Source: Opitutaceae bacterium (GTDB taxonomy: Bacteria; Verrucomicrobiota; Verrucomicrobiia; Opitutales; Opitutaceae). Taken from it: a stretch of DNA of 64,000 bases. The stretch lies in the NCBI GenBank assembly GCA_017994935.1, contig JAGOJU010000008.1, forward strand, positions 32,338 through 96,337, given 5' to 3'. A program made the position numbers and the translations under genes. Shown one piece after another: positions 34,613 through 43,113 of the stretch. Every line of letters starts with the position of its first letter. Within the stretch, counting starts at the first letter, position 1. The notes under the pieces were generated by a model that saw only the letters and a list, made by a program, of their open reading frames with translations, ran no database searches and was not told the origin of the DNA.

Positions 34613-35197
34613 TTACTTGACGCTCAAATGCCATTGCAGGGAGTTGCGGGCACCTACTGCGATGACCTGGTAGTCGCCCGGGGGCAGGGTCCCTGCGGGG
34701 GCGGTGAGGCGCAGGGGAATTTCACGAGTGCGGGATCGAAGCTCGCCTGCAAAGGATTCAAAGCCATTCAGGAGGATGAGCTCCTTGTCCTTCAGGTAGA
34801 GGAAGGACGACGCGAGACCCAGGTCGAGTCCGGGGAGGATGCACTCGATATCGATCGTGTAGGGGAGGAGTGTGCTGCACGTCGCGGCTGCGTTCACCGC
34901 TCGAATGGCTTCCGGAAGATTCGGCACCTCGATCAAGGTTTCCTTCAAAGCCGCTGGAATACCACCCGGTGCAGGTCCTGGGCTGGCCTGGGCTGCCGAC
35001 GAAGGGATGGGGCGGTCGGCGGGACGTTCGGCAGAAAGCGGGATGCGATGGTATCCGGCTGCCAGAAGCCGGTGAACGTTCGCGCGCTGCTTGAGGTCGT
35101 TGTAGGGTTCAAATGGGCGTGCCTGCTTCCGATAGTGCAGCGAGATCCAAGTATACGGGACGATTGCCAGCAAGATCGCGAGAATGATCCACCGCAT
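34613..35197 (-). CDS. Small membrane-anchored protein of unknown function
   Basis: 194 residues if it starts at the ATG at 35197. The N-terminus is a single hydrophobic segment (M-R-W-I-I-L-A-I-L-L-A-I-V-P-Y-T), followed by a Pro/Ala-rich linker and a globular C-terminal part with G-E-L-R-S-R-T-R-E-I-P-L-R-L and P-P-G-D-Y-Q-V-I-A. I recognise no family. It is divergently oriented to proS with about 160 bases between starts. The longer frame to 35362 overlaps the proS start and is rejected. Confidence 0.5.
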   Translation of the reverse strand: MRWIILAILLAIVPYTWISLHYRKQARPFEPYNDLKQRANVHRLLAAGYHRIPLSAERPADRPIPSSAAQASPGPAPGGIPAALKETLIEVPNLPEAIRAVNAAATCSTLLPYTIDIECILPGLDLGLASSFLYLKDKELILLNGFESFAGELRSRTREIPLRLTAPAGTLPPGDYQVIAVGARNSLQWHLSVK

Positions 35198-35355
35198 TGG
35201 CCATGGTTTGGAAGCGGGACGGGCGCACATGGAAGCAGCCATCCACGCAGTTGGCGGGAACGGTCGCAATCCTGTTTCAGTGCCAATCGAACGGAAGGAG
35301 GGTGGACACTTAACAATTGCTCCCGGCTGGCGCACCCGTTTCGTTGCCTCATTCC

Positions 35356-37128
35356 ATGACATTCTGGTCCCGGTTTTTCATTCCCACGCTCAAGGAGAGT
35401 CCCGCCGATGCGGAAATTGCCTCGCACAAGCTTCTGGTGCGCGCCGGACTGGTGCGAAAGCTGAGCGGTGGACTCTACACCTACATGCCGCTCGGGCAAC
35501 GCGTCATGCAGAAACTGACGCAGATCTGCCGGGAAGAGATGAATGCCGCGTCGGCGATCGAATTGTGGATGCCGCATGTGCATCCGGCCGAGAACTGGCA
35601 GGAGGGGCCGCGCTGGGCCGCTGCCCGGGAGATCATGTTCCGCGTGGACAGTGCGGGAGACGGCAAACGGGGACCGCGCGAACCGGAGTTTGTCCTGGGC
35701 CCGACCCACGAGGAGATCATCACACCGCTGGTGAAGAGCGAGATCACGAGCTATCGGGACCTTCCGAAGAACTTCTACCAGATAGCGACAAAATTTCGCA
35801 ATGAGATCCGGCCGCGGTATGGGCTCATGCGGGCGCGGGAGTTCGTGATGATGGATGCGTATTCGTTCGACGTGAATGATGACGCTGCCGTGAAGAGCTA
35901 CTTTGGCATGAAGGCGGCCTATGAATCGTTCTTCCGCCGCCTGGGCATCCTTGTCATTGCCGTTGAAGCAGACACCGGCGTGATGGGAGGAAGCTTTTCG
36001 CATGAATTCATGGTGCCCGCCGAAGTGGGTGACGATGACATCATCTATTGCGAGGAGAGCGGCTATGCTGCCAATCGTGAGAAGGCCACAAGCGCCCTGG
36101 TGCCCGCGGACTTTTCTGATGTGCCTGCGGAGGGAGAGGTGGAGGCATTTGACACGCCCGGTGTGGTGACGATTGCGGCGCTCTCGGAGGCACCCTATTC
36201 GGTGCCGGCCGCGAAGCAGTTCAAGACACTGATCTACATTGGCGATGGCAGGCCGTTTGTCGTCATCCTCCGCGGCAACGACGAACTTGAGGAGGCCAAA
36301 CTCGGCCAGCTCGGCTTCGCGATGTTCCGCCCCGCGACGCCCGAGGAAATCCTGCCCGTGATGGGCGCGAGGCCGGGAAGCCTGGGTGCCGTGCGAGGCA
36401 CGATGGCAAATCCCTCCGCACTCGCCGGGATTTTTGCCGACCATGCCGTGCGTCTCACAGGAAACGGGACAACCGGTGCCAACCGGGACGGCGTGCATTT
36501 GCGAAACGTGAATGTGAAGCGTGACCTCGCAATCGGGCGTTTTGGCGACTTCAGGAAGGTTCGTGCAGGGGAGCCGTGTCCGAAATCAGGACTGCCGCTC
36601 AAAAGCCGCCGCGGCATCGAGGTCGGTCATATCTTCAAGCTGGGGACAAAGTACTCGGAGAAATATGGTGCGGCCTACACGGATGACCAGAAGCAGACCC
36701 ACCTCATGGTCATGGGGTGCTATGGAATTGGCATCAGCCGCACCCTTCAGGCCATCATCGAACAGAGTCACGATGCCGACGGCATCATCTGGCCGTGGCA
36801 GGTGGCGCCCTTCCACGTCCTTATCTGCGTACTGGACCCTCAGGTGCCGGAGGCGATGGAGCTTGCGCGGTCCCTCGCCGGGGAGGCGGAACGGCACGGT
36901 GCCGAGGTGCTGATCGACGACCGCAACGAACGTCCCGGCGTGAAGTTCAAGGATGCGGACCTGATCGGACTGCCGTTGCGGGTGACGATCGGTGGAAAGG
37001 GGCTGAAGGAAGGTGTGGTGGAAATGAAACCGCGCACCTCCAGGGAGGCGCTGAAGATTCCCCTGGCTGATTGTCCCGTCCGCCTCGCCGCGATGATCAA
37101 GGACCTTGCTTCGGCTTCACCTGCCTGA
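35356..37128 (+). CDS. proS: Prolyl-tRNA synthetase, bacterial type
   Basis: 590 residues. The class II aaRS core carries M-P-L-G-Q-R-V, V-L-G-P-T-H-E-E-I-I-T motif 2 region, then an inserted editing-like domain (about 225-400) containing N-R-E-K-A-T and G-S-L-G-A-V, then motif 3 with M-G-C-Y-G-I-G-I-S-R-T and an anticodon-binding domain at the C-terminus. The insertion between motifs 2 and 3 identifies the bacterial form, which clears mischarged Ala-tRNAPro. Met at 35356 is chosen because the family N-terminus starts M-x-x-S-R-F-F-I-P-T-L-K. Confidence 0.93.
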   Translation: MTFWSRFFIPTLKESPADAEIASHKLLVRAGLVRKLSGGLYTYMPLGQRVMQKLTQICREEMNAASAIELWMPHVHPAENWQEGPRWAAAREIMFRVDSAGDGKRGPREPEFVLGPTHEEIITPLVKSEITSYRDLPKNFYQIATKFRNEIRPRYGLMRAREFVMMDAYSFDVNDDAAVKSYFGMKAAYESFFRRLGILVIAVEADTGVMGGSFSHEFMVPAEVGDDDIIYCEESGYAANREKATSALVPADFSDVPAEGEVEAFDTPGVVTIAALSEAPYSVPAAKQFKTLIYIGDGRPFVVILRGNDELEEAKLGQLGFAMFRPATPEEILPVMGARPGSLGAVRGTMANPSALAGIFADHAVRLTGNGTTGANRDGVHLRNVNVKRDLAIGRFGDFRKVRAGEPCPKSGLPLKSRRGIEVGHIFKLGTKYSEKYGAAYTDDQKQTHLMVMGCYGIGISRTLQAIIEQSHDADGIIWPWQVAPFHVLICVLDPQVPEAMELARSLAGEAERHGAEVLIDDRNERPGVKFKDADLIGLPLRVTIGGKGLKEGVVEMKPRTSREALKIPLADCPVRLAAMIKDLASASPA

Positions 37129-37157
37129 AGGCGATTCAGCAAAACCTGGAGGGTTGC

Positions 37158-37460
37158 ATGGCATCCATTTTCAAGACGCAGACCCTGCCTGAGACGCGGG
37201 CGCAGAACGACCTTGAGCTTGAAGGGCGCTGGAATGTTGTCGTGCTCAACGATCCGGTGAACCTCATGTCCTATGTGGTACTGGTATTCAAAAAAGTGTT
37301 CGGCTACGATGAAAACACCGCACGCAGGCACATGATGGAAGTGCACGAGCTGGGGCGTTCGGTCGTCTGGAATGGCGAACGGGAGCGGGCGGAACACTAC
37401 GTGTTCACATTGCAACGATGGCATCTGACGGTAGTCCTCGAACCCGATGAAACGCATTGA
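37158..37460 (+). CDS. clpS: ATP-dependent Clp protease adaptor ClpS
   Basis: 100 residues from ATG 37158, preceded by GGAGGG. The ClpS core is clear: N-V-V-V-L-N-D-P-V-N, M-S-Y-V-V-x-V-F, M-M-E-V-H-E-L-G and the closing A-E-H-Y-V-F-T-L-Q-R-W-H-L-T-V-V-L-E. The Asn-Asp pair binds the N-terminal residue of N-degron substrates, which ClpS hands to ClpAP. It overlaps the following DUF2017 gene by 14 bases, so the two are translationally coupled. Confidence 0.9.
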   Translation: MASIFKTQTLPETRAQNDLELEGRWNVVVLNDPVNLMSYVVLVFKKVFGYDENTARRHMMEVHELGRSVVWNGERERAEHYVFTLQRWHLTVVLEPDETH

Positions 37461-37908
37461 GGTAAGGTTGAGTCTTGCCGTGGTCGCCCCGCTGCTCGAC
37501 GTGATCAAGGCGGCAGCTGATTCGCTCGGCGAGGGCCTCGCCGCGCCCAACAGGCTGGCGGACATCGAGCCGGACTTCAGGGCGGATTGGAGAAGTGAGC
37601 TGCTCGCCGCGCAGAACTCCGAGGTGGCGCAGCTCCTCGCACTTTTTGACCGGGAGTTTTTTGCGAATGGAGTCATCGCGTTCGACCGGGAGAATGCTGA
37701 GCCTGTGGTGCGTGCCTGTGCGGCGGTGCGCCTGCGGCTGCGCGAGCGTCACCTCACCGGCCTCGATGAGGACCTGCTCGAGAGTGGCGACGTTGAACTG
37801 GAGGCACTGCCGGAACCCGCGCGCAAGGCCTTCATGTGCTACCTCTTCCTCGCGACCATCCAGGAACTGATCATCCAGCACCTGGATTCATCCATACTGG
37901 AAAGTTAA
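37447..37908 (+). CDS. DUF2017-family protein encoded with clpS
   Basis: 153 residues, mostly helical, without signal or membrane segments. The C-terminal part, with A-F-M-C-Y-L-F-L-A-T-I-Q-E-L-I-I-Q, matches the pattern of DUF2017, best known next to clpS in actinobacteria. Overlapping reading frames with clpS (14 bases) suggest the proteins act together, possibly in selecting N-degron substrates. Function is not established. Confidence 0.68.
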   Translation: MKRIEVRLSLAVVAPLLDVIKAAADSLGEGLAAPNRLADIEPDFRADWRSELLAAQNSEVAQLLALFDREFFANGVIAFDRENAEPVVRACAAVRLRLRERHLTGLDEDLLESGDVELEALPEPARKAFMCYLFLATIQELIIQHLDSSILES

Positions 37909-37984
37909 TCCCGGTGTGTAATGTGAAATCTTCAAAAGACACGCCTTCGGATTTGACGAAGTCCATAACCGCTGCACCTTGGGG

Positions 37985-38169
37985 CCGACACCCTGCTGTG
38001 TTCGAGGTGCTTTCAATACACGCTCTTTGCCTTTGAATCAAATCGGGAGCCGCCAATACGCCGGTCGCTGCTAGGCCGTAAATCGGACAGCAATAAGCCG
38101 TCGGGGGGCGCCCACCTTAGCTTAAAAAGGTCCTGAGCCTTTGGGCATACGGCACAAGCGGGGTGTCTC
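37985..38169 (+). ncRNA. ssrS: Probable 6S RNA
   Basis: About 185 nt in the gap after the DUF2017 gene. The closing stem pairs GACACCCTGCTGTG (37987-38000) with CACAAGCGGGGTGTC (38153-38167), and the left arm runs into TGTTCG, the conserved start of the 6S central region (C-C-C-U-G-x-x-G-U-G-U-U-C-G in gammaproteobacteria). The internal part can fold into a long hairpin, with CGGGAGCCGCC near 38044 facing GGGGCGCCC near 38105. A T-rich run (TCTTATTTT) follows the closing stem. TTGACG at 37953 is a possible -35 box about 34 bases upstream, with only a weak -10. 6S RNA binds sigma70 RNA polymerase and mimics an open promoter. Confidence 0.55.
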
Positions 38170-38180
38170 TTATTTTCCAC

Positions 38181-38528
38181 ATGAATCCACACGAATCCAC
38201 CGCGCTCCATATCCTGCATGTGCTCGGAGCGCTCATCCTGGTCGCTTTCACATTTCTCGCGCTTGCCGCGCCGGAGTCCTCCAGGAAGAAGGTCATGATC
38301 TGGACGGGCATTGCCAACCTGGTGATCCTGCTCACGGGCATTCGCATGTGGCAGGGCATGTACGGATTTTCGGGCGGCTGGGCGATCGTCAAGATCGTGG
38401 CCTGGCTTGGCCTGGCAGCGATCGCCGGGATCGCCTTTCGCAAACGCGAGAAGGCGGGCGGCCTCATGTGGGCGTCGCTCGCTCTGGCTGCGGTTGCGGT
38501 GGTGATGGTCTACGCAAAGCCGTTCTAG
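38181..38528 (+). CDS. Small four-helix membrane protein (SirB-like)
   Basis: 115 residues from ATG 38181 with four hydrophobic segments (about residues 7-25, 35-51, 60-78, 90-107) and short charged loops, pattern close to the SirB/DUF2214 group of small membrane proteins. Residues such as H-I-L-H-V-L-G-A near the N-terminus might bind heme or metal, but no motif is certain. Its role is unknown. The ATG is only about 12 bases from the 3' end of the candidate 6S RNA. Confidence 0.6.
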   Translation: MNPHESTALHILHVLGALILVAFTFLALAAPESSRKKVMIWTGIANLVILLTGIRMWQGMYGFSGGWAIVKIVAWLGLAAIAGIAFRKREKAGGLMWASLALAAVAVVMVYAKPF

Positions 38529-38601
38529 CGGCGCGGCGCCGGTTGCGAAGGCGCCTCGCGGCGCGATTGATTTCGTCCGGTTATGGGACAGGGTGTCAGC
38601 G

Positions 38602-40791
38602 ATGGACACGCTTTGTGGTCTCTGGATCGATGCTGACGGGGGCGCCCATCTGTCGCTGGCGGATGAAGACCATCGACGCATCGAACGGAACGTGCAATTC
38701 CATCCGTTTGCCTGGGCCGGAGCACAGGTGACGGTGGAAAATGCATCCGGAGTGGAGCAGACACAGCTCCGTGGATCCGCCCCCTATTGTGTTCTTGTGC
38801 AGTCGGAGTCGATGAAAGCATACGATGAGTGGCTGGCCTGCGCGAAATCGACTCCAGGCATCGTGGATGCCATCAGGCCGCTGGAGTCGCAGTTTCTATT
38901 GCAGACCCGCCAGCGCCTTTTCTCGAATCTGCCCTTCTCCCGGTTGCGGCGATGTCAGATGGACATAGAGACCGGCTCAGAGACCGGTTCGTTCAGCAAT
39001 GCCTCGCGGGCAGGAGATCGTATCCTTGCAATCGGCCTCCAGTTTGGTTCCAGCAACCGGACTCTTGTGCTGGCCGAGATGAGCAATGCGGCGGAACGGG
39101 CGATGCTCGAGGAACTGAACCGGATTCTGGCGGAGGAGGATCCCGATACCATTGAGGGGCACAATCTGTTCAAGTTTGACCTCGAATACCTGCGGATCCG
39201 TTGCCGCCGGCTGAAGGTCCCCTGCCGCTGGGGACGTTTCGGCCAGGAGGCGGGCTGGCGCAATGCGCGGCTGAAAGTGGCGGAGCGCTGGATTGATTTT
39301 CCGCGTTGCGACATACCCGGCCGCACGGTCGTGGACTCGTTCCTGCTCGTTCACCTGTTTGACATCGGCACCCGGGAACTGACCTCCTTCGGACTCAAGG
39401 ACGTTGCGGTTGCCTTTGGCATCACATCCCCGGATGCGGCGGCCGCCGGCACACGAACCTATATCCAGGGCAACCTGATCCAGGATGCCTACCTCCACCA
39501 ACGGGAGCGGTTTCTGAACTACCTTTCGGATGACCTGCGAGAAACCCGTGGCATCGTCGACCGGCTCCTGCCGACCTACTTCGAGCAGACAAAAACTTTC
39601 CCGATCCTGTTTCAGGATGCAATGCTGCGGGGAACAACGACCAAGATCGATCTGCTCTTCCTCGAGGAGTATTTTCATGCGCGCGAATCCTGTCCCGTGC
39701 CGCCGGAGGTGCGGCCGTTCGAAGGGGGACTCACCCGCAGTTTTCAGGAGGGTGTGTTTCAGCATGTGCTGCATTTTGATGTGGCGTCCCTCTATCCGAG
39801 CCTCCTGCTGGGCATCGGCCGGAATCCGAGGACGGATACCCTGGGCGTGTTCATTCCCCTGCTGAAGCAGCTGCGGACCTACCGGCTGCAGTGCAAGCAA
39901 CTCGCCCGCACCGCGCCCACCGCGGAAGAACGGAGCGAGGCACAGGCGAGGCAGGCGAGCTTCAAGATCCTCATCAATTCCTTCTACGGTTACCTGGGAT
40001 TTTCAGGCGCGCGGTTCGGCGACGGAGAACTCGCGGCGGAGGTGACGCGACGCGGGCGCGAACTGCTTCAGGAATTGATCGGCGAGTTCCAGAAGCACGA
40101 CTGCGTCATTCTCGAGGCAGACACGGATGGAATCTATCTCTCGTCGGAACGTTATTTTGGTGAGCCCGAGACCCTGCTTGCAGCGATGGAGCCCATTCTC
40201 CCCGCCGGCATCGAACTGGAGTTTGACGGCCGCTACGAGGCGATGTTCTGCTACAAGGCGAAGAACTATGCCCTGCGTGACGGCGATGCGGTGACCTTCC
40301 GGGGCAGTGCATTGCGCTCGCGCGGCATTGAGCCCTATTTGAAGGGCCTCACCGATCAGATGATTCATTTCCTGCTCGGCCTGACGGTGGAGCCCCCGGC
40401 GGAGAGCATTGAGCGGTTGCGTCAACTGATTTCCCAACGTCTCCTACCTGTTGAACAGCTCGCAAAGACGGAGAATTTGAGCATGGGCGTGGAGGCTTAC
40501 GAGAAGTTCATCGCAGGAGGAGGTAAGCCCAGGAGGGCAAGCGCGGAGGCGGCGCTGATGATGGCCTCACGCCCAAAGGCCGGGGACAGGGTTTCCTATT
40601 ACATCACGATGAAAAGGAGGGGAGAAACCAGCGACTGGCAGCGGGCACGACCGGTCTCGCTGTTTGATCCGGAGAGATACCCATATGATCCGGAGCACTA
40701 CCTCGAAAAACTGGATGACTGGATCGACCGATATGGGACCTACCTTGGCATCAGGCGGGCCAGCGATCAGACGGAGTTCAAACTCGAGTAG
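38602..40791 (+). CDS. polB: Family-B DNA polymerase with 3'-5' exonuclease
   Basis: 729 residues from ATG 38602, with a purine-rich ribosome site about eight bases upstream; GTG 38593 is an alternative. Exonuclease motifs: Exo I D-I-E (Asp121, Glu123), Exo II N-L-F-K-F-D (Asp193) and Exo III Y-L-S-D-D (Tyr307, Asp311). Polymerase motifs: A, D-V-A-S-L-Y-P-S (Asp393); B, K-I-L-I-N-S-F-Y-G (Lys455); C, A-D-T-D-G (Asp507, Asp509). All catalytic residues are intact, so both activities are expected. The protein is compact and without intein or protein-priming inserts. In bacteria this family (E. coli Pol II) acts in replication restart and damage tolerance. No phage or plasmid genes adjoin it. Confidence 0.85.
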   Translation: MDTLCGLWIDADGGAHLSLADEDHRRIERNVQFHPFAWAGAQVTVENASGVEQTQLRGSAPYCVLVQSESMKAYDEWLACAKSTPGIVDAIRPLESQFLLQTRQRLFSNLPFSRLRRCQMDIETGSETGSFSNASRAGDRILAIGLQFGSSNRTLVLAEMSNAAERAMLEELNRILAEEDPDTIEGHNLFKFDLEYLRIRCRRLKVPCRWGRFGQEAGWRNARLKVAERWIDFPRCDIPGRTVVDSFLLVHLFDIGTRELTSFGLKDVAVAFGITSPDAAAAGTRTYIQGNLIQDAYLHQRERFLNYLSDDLRETRGIVDRLLPTYFEQTKTFPILFQDAMLRGTTTKIDLLFLEEYFHARESCPVPPEVRPFEGGLTRSFQEGVFQHVLHFDVASLYPSLLLGIGRNPRTDTLGVFIPLLKQLRTYRLQCKQLARTAPTAEERSEAQARQASFKILINSFYGYLGFSGARFGDGELAAEVTRRGRELLQELIGEFQKHDCVILEADTDGIYLSSERYFGEPETLLAAMEPILPAGIELEFDGRYEAMFCYKAKNYALRDGDAVTFRGSALRSRGIEPYLKGLTDQMIHFLLGLTVEPPAESIERLRQLISQRLLPVEQLAKTENLSMGVEAYEKFIAGGGKPRRASAEAALMMASRPKAGDRVSYYITMKRRGETSDWQRARPVSLFDPERYPYDPEHYLEKLDDWIDRYGTYLGIRRASDQTEFKLE

Positions 40792-40811
40792 GCGAATCCA
40801 GCTGCGAGCCC

Positions 40812-42296
40812 TCAGGAATCTTCCCAGCGTTTTGCGCGTGCCAGAGCCTTGTTCCAGCCGGCAAGAAGAACCCTGCGCGAAGGCTGCTTCATTGCCGGGG
40901 TAAAACGGCGGTCGACCTGCCATTGTGCGGTGATTTCTGACGTATTTTTCCAATAACCGACTGCAAGCCCGGCAAGGTAGGCGGCGCCCAGTGCCGTGGT
41001 CTCCGCTACGCGAGGTCGCACAACGGGAACACCGAGCAGGTCCGCCTGGAACTGCATCAGGAGATTGTTGGCGCAAGCGCCGCCGTCGACGCGAAGCTCC
41101 TTCAGCCGGATTCCAGAATCGGATTGCATGGCGTGGAGCACGTCGTGCACCTGGTAGGCAATTCCCTCGAGTGCGGCGCGGGCAAGGTGGGCGGCGCTTG
41201 TTCCACGCGTAAGTCCGGCGATCAGGCCGCGGGCATATTGGTCCCAATGCGGTGCACCGAGACCGGCGAATGCGGGGACAAGGTACGCGCCGCCATTGTC
41301 CGGGACCCGGGCGGCTAGCGCCTCGATGTCGGCGGAGGACTTGATGAGGCCAAGGCCATCGCGCAGCCATTGCACGACAGCGCCTGCGATGAAGATGCTG
41401 CCTTCGAGGGCGTATTCCGTTTTGTCGCCGATTCGCCAGGCGACGGTCGTCAGCAGATTCTTCTTCGAGGCGACGGGTTTCGTGCCCGTATTCATCAGCA
41501 TGAAACAGCCGGTCCCGTAGGTGTTCTTGACCATGCCCGGTTGCGTGCAGGCCTGTCCGAAGAGGGCAGCCTGCTGATCGCCTGCAATGCCGGCGATGGG
41601 AATGGGGCCGCCCAACAGCGAACATTCGCCGTAGACTTCGCTCGAAGCGCGAACCTCAGGAAGCACTGCGCGCGGCACACCCAGGAGCTTCAATAACTCG
41701 TCATCCCAAGTGCAGGTCTTCAGGTTGAAGAGCATCGTGCGCGAGGCGTTTGAGACGTCGGTCACATGGACGCGCCCGCCGGTGAGATTCCACACGAGCC
41801 AGGAGTCGATGGTGCCGAAAGCAAGTTCACCGGCCCGTGCACGGGCCATCGCACCGGGCGTGTTCTTCAGGATCCAGGCAAGTTTTGTGCCGGAGAAATA
41901 GGCGTCGACCACGAGTCCGGTCTTGCGACGGATCAGCGCCGCCTTGCCCGACTTCTTCAACCGATCGCACACGGCCGCCGTGCGACGGTCCTGCCAGACG
42001 ATCGCGTTGCACAAGGGCGCCCCGGTCTTGCGGTCCCACACCACGGTGGTTTCCCGCTGGTTGGTGATACCGATGGCTGCGATGTCGGTCGCGGAGAGTC
42101 CGGCCTTGCGCAGCGCATCTGTGGCGACACCGGATTGCGTGGCCCAGATTTCGCCGGCATCGTGCTCGACCCAGCCTGGCCGGGGAAAAATCTGGCGGAA
42201 TTCCCGCTGTGCCAAAGCGACAATCCCTCCGGCCTGATCAAAAACGATGGCGCGGGAACTGGTCGTGCCCTGGTCGAGGGCGAGGATGAATTTCAT
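40812..42296 (-). CDS. glpK: Glycerol kinase
   Basis: 494 residues of the FGGY kinase family. The N-terminal phosphate loop [21 protein letters not shown], and C-terminal motifs [15 protein letters not shown] and [13 protein letters not shown] are all typical of GlpK. ATP phosphorylates glycerol to sn-glycerol 3-phosphate. It starts 12 bases after the glpF stop; the two form a glpFK operon. It is convergent with the DNA polymerase gene across a gap of 20 bases. Confidence 0.93.
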   Translation of the reverse strand: MKFILALDQGTTSSRAIVFDQAGGIVALAQREFRQIFPRPGWVEHDAGEIWATQSGVATDALRKAGLSATDIAAIGITNQRETTVVWDRKTGAPLCNAIVWQDRRTAAVCDRLKKSGKAALIRRKTGLVVDAYFSGTKLAWILKNTPGAMARARAGELAFGTIDSWLVWNLTGGRVHVTDVSNASRTMLFNLKTCTWDDELLKLLGVPRAVLPEVRASSEVYGECSLLGGPIPIAGIAGDQQAALFGQACTQPGMVKNTYGTGCFMLMNTGTKPVASKKNLLTTVAWRIGDKTEYALEGSIFIAGAVVQWLRDGLGLIKSSADIEALAARVPDNGGAYLVPAFAGLGAPHWDQYARGLIAGLTRGTSAAHLARAALEGIAYQVHDVLHAMQSDSGIRLKELRVDGGACANNLLMQFQADLLGVPVVRPRVAETTALGAAYLAGLAVGYWKNTSEITAQWQVDRRFTPAMKQPSRRVLLAGWNKALARAKRWEDS

Positions 42297-42308
42297 GGAG
42301 GAGGAGGT

Positions 42309-43034
42309 TCACCAGCAGAGGTTGTAGAACATCGCGCCAAGCACGCCGCCGATGATCGGTCCCGCAACGGGTATCCAGGCGTAGCCCCAATCGCTGCCAC
42401 CCTTTCCGGGGATGGGAAGAATGGCGTGTGCAATCCGGGGGCCGAGGTCGCGCGCGGGGTTTATCGCATAGCCGGTCGGTCCTCCCAGGGAAATGCCAAT
42501 GGACCAAACGAGCAGCCCGACGAGGAGCGGCGCGAAACCCTTGTCGAAGCCGCTGTTTGGAAGGAGATTCTCGGGCCGTAGAATCGCAAGCATCCCGCCC
42601 ACGAGGACAGCTGTGCCGATGATTTCGCAGAGGAGATTGGCGATGGGACTTCGGATTGCCGGACCCGTGGAGAACACAGCGAGTTTGGCTCCCTGGTCGA
42701 CGGTTGCGCGCCAGTGCGGCAGATAGGCAAGCCAGACCACGACGGCACCAAGAATGGCTCCGAGCATCTGCGCGGCAAGATAGGCGGGGACGGCACTCCA
42801 GGCTAACTTTCCAATCGAGGCGAGGCCTATGGTGACCGCCGGATTGATGTGCGCGCCGCTGAAGGAATTGACTGCATAGACGGCGAGCGTGACAGCCAAC
42901 GCCCAGCCGGTGGTGACGACGATCCAGCCTGAGTTGTTGCCTTTGGTTTTTCCTAGGAGAACGTTGGCGACGGCGCCGTCTCCGAGTATGACAAGCAGGG
43001 CGGTACCCAGCATTTCTGCGGTGAATGGGGACAT
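42309..43034 (-). CDS. glpF: Glycerol uptake facilitator (aquaglyceroporin)
   Basis: 241 residues, six predicted membrane helices and both NPA boxes: G-A-H-I-N-P-A-V-T near residue 67 and A-I-N-P-A-R-D near 195. The Asp after N-P-A-R in the second box is the aquaglyceroporin signature that separates GlpF from water-only aquaporins. ATG 43034 fits the family start M-S-P-F-x-A-E-M-L-G-T. First gene of the operon with glpK. Confidence 0.9.
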   Translation of the reverse strand: MSPFTAEMLGTALLVILGDGAVANVLLGKTKGNNSGWIVVTTGWALAVTLAVYAVNSFSGAHINPAVTIGLASIGKLAWSAVPAYLAAQMLGAILGAVVVWLAYLPHWRATVDQGAKLAVFSTGPAIRSPIANLLCEIIGTAVLVGGMLAILRPENLLPNSGFDKGFAPLLVGLLVWSIGISLGGPTGYAINPARDLGPRIAHAILPIPGKGGSDWGYAWIPVAGPIIGGVLGAMFYNLCW

Positions 43035-43113
43035 GGTATGTTTTTGTTGGGGAGAAATTCGAGACAACAGGGCCAACCGCTTCCGCGAACGGAAGCGGGC
43101 GAGCTTGGCGGGG

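Noticed and set aside
34945..36498. 517-residue frame antisense to proS
   Set aside because: proS is clear on the plus strand; no homologous motif in the antisense product.
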